Part shown: positions 57,672 through 64,000 of the stretch, piece after piece | Numbering within the stretch: the stretch's first letter is position 1 | Layout: every line of letters begins with the position of its first letter | Source of the DNA: Vicia villosa | Lineage: Eukaryota > Streptophyta > Magnoliopsida > Fabales > Fabaceae | Direction: 5' to 3' | Assembly: GCF_029867415.1 (NCBI RefSeq) | Contig: NW_026705184.1 | Span: 248,001-312,000, forward strand | Length of the DNA stretch: 64,000 bases | The notes under the pieces: model-generated | The model's database searches: none | What the model saw: the letters and a program-made list of their open reading frames with translations, nothing else | Told to the model about the DNA's origin: nothing | Program-made: the position numbers and the translations under genes

Positions 57672-57848
57672 CACGGTCCTATCTCTCTTTATTTCACTCT
57701 ATATCTTTAACCTATTTATATTCGCTGCAAACACTTGCCTATGTATCATATTCTAGACTTTGAGTTCAGAATCTAGTAAGAGATTTTTACAAAAGAAAGA
57801 AAAAGCTAACACAATTCAACCCTTTTTTTGTGTTTTTTTCACCTTCAT
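57672..57848 (+). mobile_element. End of the SIRE-like 3' LTR
   Basis: Aligns with 54120-54310 and ends ...TTCACCTTCA like it. The Cassandra element inserted at its left edge. Confidence 0.8.
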
Positions 57849-57869
57849 TATGTCCCTCAGTTCAAAATC

Positions 57870-58200
57870 TATTGGGACCATTTTTCATTGTTTTAATATC
57901 CAAAACAAAAAAATATGTATATGTTACCCCCTGCAATGTTAGCAAGTTTTGATTTACCCCTCGTAATAAAAAAATTGTGTAAAAAAGTTTTTGAAAATTT
58001 TTAAAAAATAAATAAATAAACCACGTGGATTTTAAAAAAATTAAAAGAAAAGCCAGCTGGACAGACTATGTCATCAAACATGAAGATTCCATGTCATTTA
58101 TTCAACTGAAATAATTTTTACATTATAAGGGGAATTAAAAAAAAATTATGGGGGGAGGGAGGGTTTTGGCATATATTTAACTCATTCTGCTTTAAAGAAT
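57870..58200. repeat. Decayed MITE-like repeat
   Basis: Shares a GTTACCCCCTGCAATGTTAGCA-like start and following AT-rich run with 50145-50235 (CCTCTGTAATGTTAGCGAG). Its ends are unclear. Confidence 0.4.
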
Positions 58201-58404
58201 TTTATTATTCACTTTAGAACTTTTTATTTTGAAATATTAATCTCTATAACTGAGATAAATGAATATTTGATTTATACATTAATAATTACTTTACTTAAGG
58301 GTGTTTAAAAATAAATTGGTTCAATAGAAAACTGCAAATCATATCAAACTAAATAAAAAATCGCAAAAATAACGCACTTGATTCAAATATGTTTGGATCA
58401 TTTT

Positions 58405-58870
58405 CTAACAAAATTGCACAGTATTTTTAAGTGTCAGAGATGAGCTGCATGCAGTTATCATGTAGAGACCATATTTTGAAGAATTTGAACTAAGATGTTG
58501 TTTTACTCTATCCAATTGAACCTCCAAAAGCAAGGGGTGGTGACTAGATCTTGTTCTGATGAAGGAAGAGACTGTGAGTTGGGAGAAAAGGTAAAACAAA
58601 GGCTGGTTACAAATGGCTTATCCAATCTTTTCTCTGGACAAGCTTTGTCCTTTCGACCATTAGACCATATGAGCTATTCCATTCTTGGAAATCTCTCATA
58701 GATGTTTTGGAAGGAAGATGAGCCCCCCCCCCCCCCCCCCCTTTGTGCTCATGAGATCCAAGGATCACATTGAAGTCCCTAAAAAAGCACCAGAAGGCCA
58801 ACAAGGGAGACATCAAAAAATTATTTTTGTATGTGACTTGTATATTTTTGTTATAATATATATAATTTAA
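58405..58870 (-). pseudogene. LINE ORF2 endonuclease fragment
   Basis: Minus-strand reading gives FFRDFNVILGSHEHKG, then the poly-C interruption, then PSKTSMRDFQEWNSS, then RSSHHPLLLEVQLDRVK. These match the middle and end of the L1-type endonuclease (GDFN, then E/H, then SDHxPLL), the enzyme that nicks target DNA. The usual Gly of GDFN is Arg here, and frames shift. RT is absent. Confidence 0.75.
58723..58741 (+). repeat. Run of 19 C
   Basis: An uninterrupted mononucleotide C tract (G on the LINE coding strand), rare in this AT-rich window. Its true length may differ because of sequencing error. Confidence 0.85.
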
Positions 58871-58909
58871 TAACGAATTATTCATTATTATTTTTAAAAA
58901 AATTGCCAA

Positions 58910-59324
58910 ATTCTTTTTAAGTATACAAGACTAATAAAAAAATTGATAAATATTATTTTATCTAACAATTTAATTAAAATGGATCCTCGATAAATAAATT
59001 CAATAATATATATAAATCACTTTGACTTATTTTAGTATTAAATTATTCATATCCAATGAATTTTCTTTCTTTTTTATTATATCAATTTAAAATAATTATA
59101 TTCAAAATGTTTCAGATATGAAATATAAATAAAAGAATCACAATACCTTATTTAAGGGAGGTAGGTAGGAAAGGTTTATCAATTTTTGATCTGTTTTTTT
59201 TCTTTTCATTTATACAACATAAATTAAAAGTTTAGTGAAAATCATATATATTCGTGATTTTCATTTTTTTTTTCCGAATAAGAAACGTCGAAATACAACT
59301 AAATAATTAGAATAGTTTAAGAAA
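58910..59324 (+). other. Upstream region of DUF7054 copy 2
   Basis: AT-rich. From about 59150 it is similar to the region before copy 1 (shared TTTACAACATAAA and AGTTTAGTGAAAATCATAT), so the duplication included the promoter. The position equal to the copy-1 start codon reads GTG at 59254. Confidence 0.65.
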
Positions 59325-60909
59325 ATGGTGTTTTACAAGAGCAAAAGATGGAGTGTTGATGATTTGGTGAAAATTAAGATGACGAATAACAACATCAACA
59401 ATACCAATAGAATTTTGATATCCATCAACATCGTCGGTAGTTCGGGACCATTAACAATTGTGGTTAATGAGAATGATGTTGTTTGTGATGTTATTAACAA
59501 AGCTCTTAAATTTTATGCACGTCAAAAAAGATTGCCAGCTTTGAAATCTGATGCTTCTGATTATATTCTACATTGCTCAAATGATGTTTCTAATGGTAAG
59601 ATTTCAAGAAAATGGTTGAATACTTTACTCTAATATGATGTATTTTTTTTCTCTCTTTTTTTGAATTTTCATGTTTCTGGCTGCTGTACTTGTTTTGATG
59701 CAAATGTTTCTCTGCTAAATTAGGCGTGAGTAATATACTCTATTATATGTTTTTTTTTTAAATTTACTCCCTCCGTCCCAAATTATAAGAGAAATTCACT
59801 TTTTATATTCATTGAATATTTAATGTATCTGGTCTGTATATAGATCAGATACATTAATTATTCAATGAATTAAAAAAAGGAAAATTTTTCTTATAATTTG
59901 GAACAGAGGGAGTATTTTAAAAAGCATTTTCATTCGCACGAGTAAGTGTTCACAAGCATATTTATATACGTTGCTTTTACTTATTTTATGAAGTCAATAA
60001 AAATAGTTTTTTAAAAATGTATTTGATCTAAATTTAAACAACATACATTTAATATTTTATTTATTTATTTATATTTTATTATAAAGAGAGTAAATTGTAA
60101 AGATACATAAATAAAAAATAAAGAGAAGAAAATTTAACTTTTAAAAATATGTGATATTTTGTTTTTATAAGATATTTTACTCTCTCTCAATTAAATTATT
60201 TTTTTATTAAATAGGGTTGTTTATCTATAAATTGATTCTAGATGTTTACTTTTTGTTTTCCATTAAATAACTATAGACATGTTTTTTTTTTTTTTTTTTT
60301 TTTTCCTTTTTTTTTCTTTTATTGGTTAGGATTTGACTATCATTATTTCTTTTTTTCATAATAGATTTTTAACTTATAAAAAATGTATGAATAAGCTTAC
60401 TTTTAATTTTTGTTAAATGTATTTGGTCCAAATTTTTTATCAAATACATTTGACATTTTAATTTTTTTGTGTTAATATTTTCTTACGTGGAAAGTAAGTC
60501 TCAAAACATGTACAAAATAATATATCTTGACTTTTTAAAAAAGATGTTACGCAATATTTTTATATGATTATTAAATTGTTTTTTTTTATTATCATCAATT
60601 AGTCTAGTACTTAGTTAGACTGACACATTTTATCTGTATGGTTTTTAGTTTTTATATGTTGCAACATAGATGCTTAAAGATGTAAGTTAAATAAGTGATT
60701 TTTTGTTTTGTTTTGGAGTAGCTCTAAATCCATCTGAACCCATAGGAAGTTTTAGGACAAGAAAATTTGTGTTATCTGAGAATCAAGAATCATCGACAAA
60801 GACAGAAGAAGCAGGATCAAAGGAAAGAAATGGTAGCTGGAAATCATTTAGTTTCAAAAAATTCTGTTTCACAATGCAATGTGCACCTATCGGTGGTGGT
60901 AGAGATTAA
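59325..60909 (+). CDS. At4g22758-like (DUF7054) protein, copy 2
   Basis: Exons 59325-59595 and 60722-60909 with a 1126-bp GT-AG intron; 152 residues, open throughout. It reads MVFYKSKRWSVDDLVKIK, then NRILISINIVGSSGPLTIVV and KALKFYARQKRLPALKSDAS, with exon 2 starting ALNPSEPIGSFRTRKFVL, so it is closely similar to copy 1. It lacks the 24-residue basic leader of copy 1: the matching ATG is GTG, and stops and a poly-T length change lie between it and 59325. The intron contains a Stowaway MITE that copy 1 lacks. The biochemical role of the family is unknown to me. Confidence 0.82.
59767..59912. mobile_element. Stowaway (Tc1/mariner-type) MITE in the intron
   Basis: It begins CTCCCTCCGTCCCAAATTAT and ends ATAATTTGGAACAGAGGGAG, flanked by TA on both sides (59765-59766 and 59913-59914). 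146 bp, almost entirely self-complementary. Confidence 0.95.
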
Positions 60910-61499
60910 TTTTCTTCTCAGCATTTTAAAGAAGTTATGAAATACACTTTAATGTAAATGTTGGAATAAAGCAAAACATGAATAAGAAATAAGTGATGAA
61001 TAATATATAGATTGTTAAATACTTTACTTTTGGTCAATAAAATATTCCTTAAATGTATTGGATGCTTGGAAATTGTCTTTTAGTAATGTTAAGTATTATG
61101 GGCCAGTTTGTTTCAGCTTTAAAAAAATGGATTTTTTCTTTGTATTTTCAAAAATAGATTTTCTAAAACTGTTTTTCAAAATATTACAAGTTTTTTTATA
61201 TTCGTTTTTTCTAAAATGAAACACTTAATTTGACATCCCATAACATAAACATACATAATTGAAGACCAAAACTTAGTCAAAATCATAATTTTTTCAAAAA
61301 GTTGTATTTCAAAAATGATTTTTATGAAAATCTATTTGAAATAGCTTCAAAATTAAGTGATTTTTTGAAATTTTGATATCCAATTTTTTTTCCCATAAAT
61401 AGATGAAATACCTAAAATCACATTTTAAGAATAACTATTCAAACAGATTTTTCATTTGAAGCTTATATATTTGAAATTAAATTTTGAGAAAGTCAATAG
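60910..61499. repeat. 3' flank with a MITE-like palindromic repeat
   Basis: From GGGCCAGTTTGTTTCAGCTT (61099) to a TCAAACAGATTTTTCA-like right side (61437) there are diverged inverted ends and inner complementary runs (AAAAATAGATTTTC near 61151 and GATTTTTATGAAAATC near 61315). The exact right boundary and target duplication were not found. Confidence 0.5.
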
Positions 61500-62567
61500 T
61501 TGAATTCAAGTTTAATAGGATATGAAGCTCTCTCTTTTGATTGGAAAAAGAAAACTGGAAGCAAATCTAATATTGTTCATCGTCTTAATAAATGTTTCAC
61601 TTTAATAGGATTGATGGTTTTATATTCTTCGTTGAAACCTTTTAATATTTCGTGGAACTATTTTGTCCCAATTTTGAAACCTAAAGAAAGAGTCAACAAC
61701 CTCTCTTTTGTGGTGCCCAACTCCAAAATTTCCGCTCAAGTTCTAAATGGAGTACGCGACATCACGACTTCAGAGTTACCTTAACCAATTTAAAGGGGGT
61801 ATATTTATCTATTACTATCATAGAAGAGGAATACTTTGCAATGGTGAAAGCGTGCAAACACAACTTTCATGGTCGAATTATGTGGCCAAAGGGATCCACA
61901 CCTCTCTCAGTGACGGGGGTTGCGTTCAAAGCTTGCTACACCGTGGAAAGAGTTGGAGAATGAGGAGTGATCTTGTAGGGCAAGCGATTCTTCAAATTTT
62001 CATTCACCTTTCTGGAACATGTCACGCGCTTCATGGGCGTGGAGTTTTACTCATTTTAATCCTTGGTCTAAGGATTTTATTCCTAACTTGTAACAAAGCA
62101 ACCCAACTCATGCCTGTAAATTCTTTTTGCAATAACAAGTAGCATAGGTACGCCTATTTTCTTTAATTTAGCATTAATCAAGCTCATGATTGATAGAATT
62201 TTTGGACACTTCGTTCGTGTACATGTAGATATGGGCATTTGTGTTGACCTTAGATACAAAATACTGGTGGAAAGGAAGGACTTTACTTTTTTTCACTGAT
62301 TTAGAATATGAGAATATGTGAGTGCAGTTTTCTATTAAAAATATTTTGCATGATGTCAAAACTAGGAACCTTAACTCCTATGTCTAGTTCTGCATTCTAA
62401 ACTTTAGGACACTTAAAATCAATTTTCGAGAGGTTTTACGAGTTTTTTTGCTTTGTCGAAAGGAGAGGTGGCCGACACGAATCGCGATTCCGACGAGGCT
62501 GACAGAGTTGGCCGACGCCTTAAATGACGAAGCTGATGCGTGAGGGCGGTGGTTTTGACATGCAGTC
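61500..62567. other. Unassigned region with two overlapping small ORFs
   Basis: The open frames at 61500-61784 and 61747-62142 have mixed composition and could be fragments of a decayed element or gene, but no domain was recognised. 62440-62560 is a GC-rich patch next to the LTR start at 62568. Confidence 0.25.
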
Positions 62568-62621
62568 TGTTGGAACAAAATATGTTCATACTCCTTAGAT
62601 TTTGATGATAACAAAATACTT

Positions 62622-63125
62622 AGGGTCCGTTTGGCGCGCTCGATAAGAGACATGATAGGATATTTGTATTATATCCTATCTCAATCTAGTGTTTGATGAC
62701 ACAACATGATATGATAAGTTAATCATGAAACTTATCCTATCCTGCCTCATTAGTTCAAATTGTTATTCTGAATATGAGCTGGGTTAGAATCCGGCAGGAT
62801 AGTATAAAAACTTAATTTACTAATTTACCCCTATAAAATATAATTTAAATAAAAAAATTAAATATGAGAAAATATAAATAAATATTAATTTAATATTAAA
62901 TTAAAAAATATAAATAAATAATTTTTAATACATATGTATGATTTTTTCATAAGGGTAATTTTGTAACTTTATATAATATAAAACACTTAAAACCTAATAA
63001 ATTAGAATATTTCAAAATAAACTAATTATTAAAATTTTAAAAATATGAATATTAATTTTATTTTTTATCAAATTAAATATATTTTCTTGCAAGGGTAGTT
63101 TTGTCATTTATATATTTTATATACA

Positions 63126-63205
<80 letters not shown>
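62622..63205. mobile_element. Insertion in the LTR starting GGGTCCGTTTGGCGCGC
   Basis: The start is typical of a MITE terminus. The first 200 bp contain repeated ATGATAGGATA/TATCCTAT inverted words. The matching right end was not found; the block ends in an AT microsatellite, so it may be truncated. Confidence 0.4.
63131..63204. repeat. (AT)n microsatellite
   Basis: About 36 uninterrupted AT units. Confidence 0.95.
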
Positions 63206-63207
<2 letters not shown>

Positions 63208-63357
63208 ATAGAAACACTCGGATATTTCTTCTATAAGCAATGCTCAAACAATGCTAAAAACTTATTTTGTGCCTGTGTCTAATAAGAGTAAGATTCAGAC
63301 CCAATTAGAACCCAAGATTAGTCATTCAAAAGATCTGAATAAATCTGCACCTGAGAA

Positions 63358-63855
63358 TAGGGGTGGCAAAAGGGGCCGTCCGCTCCGCCTTAAGCCTGCC
63401 AAGTGAAAATGAGCATAAAAATCAAACCCGTCCCGCCAAGGTGGAGGGTTGGTGGACGGCGAGCTTTCCCGCCTATGTTTTTTATTTCTTTTTTAATAGA
63501 TTAACTTTTTTACCTTTCAATTAAATTTTTCATATTTTTTAGAATAATTTTTTATAAAGCATCTTTTTAACAAATTTCACATAAAAAATATTACATATAT
63601 TCACAAATAGATGTATAAATTAAAACCACCAAGAATTGGAATTACTAGACTTAACTAAAAAAGGCGGACTTAAGGTGGGACAGGCTGAATGAGTAGGCAC
63701 GGTGGGCTTTGGTGGGCGGCGGATTTTGATGGGGAGAACTTTGGCGGGCGGAGGGTTTTTGCGGGGCGGGTGGGTGTAAAATCCCAATCCAACCCGTCAT
63801 TTTTTAGCGGGTGCGCTGGCCGGCTTGGCGGGCCACGACCTATTTTGCCACCCTA
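63358..63855. mobile_element. hAT MITE, GC-rich ends
   Basis: It starts TAGGGGTGGCAAAAGGGGCC and ends CCTATTTTGCCACCCTA, flanked by CCTGAGAA (63350-63357) and CCTGAGAC (63856-63863), an 8-bp duplication with one change. 498 bp. Similar termini to the MITE at 37647 (TAGGGGTGG...). The glycine-rich 64-codon ORF inside is a composition artefact. Confidence 0.88.
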
Positions 63856-64000
63856 CCTGAGACTTCAAAGTCAAAGGTTCTGAAGAACTCAGTTCCCAAG
63901 AATCAAAAATCAAAGGTTCATATCAGATCAGAACCTAAGGTTCAAAAGTCAAAAGTTATGAGGAATCTAGGATCAATGACCTCTAAGTCAAAAGGTGTGA

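Larger units (their letters stand above)
62568..64000 (+). mobile_element. Start of another SIRE-like LTR, interrupted, running off the window
   Basis: TGTTGGAACAAAATATGTTC and CTTAGATTTTGATGATAACA are the familiar start of SIRE/Maximus/Angela-type LTRs. After insertions (about 62622-63205 and 63358-63855), LTR-like sequence with TCAAAGGTTCTGAAGAACTC continues to the window end. Confidence 0.7.

Noticed and set aside
63689..63883. Glycine-rich protein
   Set aside because: It is produced by GGCGGG-type repeats inside a hAT MITE and runs past its end.

Overview
This is a plant nuclear window, very probably from a legume. The evidence is spliced eukaryotic genes with GT-AG introns, two long LTRs or 3' ends of the Tat/Ogre type common in Fabeae-like legumes, SIRE/Maximus-type Ty1/copia sequences, and hAT, CACTA, MULE and Helitron elements. 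The legume placement is inferred from the repeat families and protein resemblances read by eye; no search was run. Most of the window is nested, decayed transposable elements, and only four host genes look intact.

Layout. 1-6654 is the 3' end of a Tat/Ogre-like Ty3/gypsy element: a non-coding tail with a 47-bp minisatellite, a duplicated polypurine region and a 3 kb LTR. It adjoins an inverted LINE ORF1 (6661-8655) that leads into a LINE-like 3' tail. 9289-13205 holds minisatellites and a minus-strand copia wreck (gag and RT kept, protease and integrase gone). A 3197-bp CACTA element with TTA target duplications follows (13206-16402). An intact R2R3-MYB gene of the anthocyanin type lies at 17174-18078. 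18880-25616 is a gypsy gag-protease-RT fragment, a transposon-associated ORF split by a 1471-bp hAT element, and a second hAT element.

The largest gene is NOC4 (nucleolar complex protein 4) on the minus strand at 26377-33297, with 14 exons and an open frame of 610 codons. Upstream of it lies a GC-rich plant-mobile-domain pseudogene among palindromic hairpin repeats (33450-35760), then a second Tat-like tail with 47-bp and 51-bp minisatellites, gypsy and MULE fragments around a hAT MITE, and a minus-strand Helitron (39243-40333).

Two paralogues of an At4g22758-like (DUF7054) two-exon gene lie 17 kb apart in the same direction (42017-43728 and 59325-60909). Between them are a retroposon with a 20-bp target duplication, a mosaic of captured gene fragments (DCP2-like, BRX-like) ending in a Helitron 3' terminus, a TMK-like receptor-kinase fragment between inverted repeats, a SIRE-like element whose 5' LTR holds a complete solo LTR, and a Cassandra TRIM carrying a 5S-rRNA-like segment. 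The right end holds MITEs and the start of another SIRE-like LTR.

The host genes do not form a pathway: MYB (transcription), NOC4 (40S ribosome assembly) and the DUF7054 pair are independent islands.
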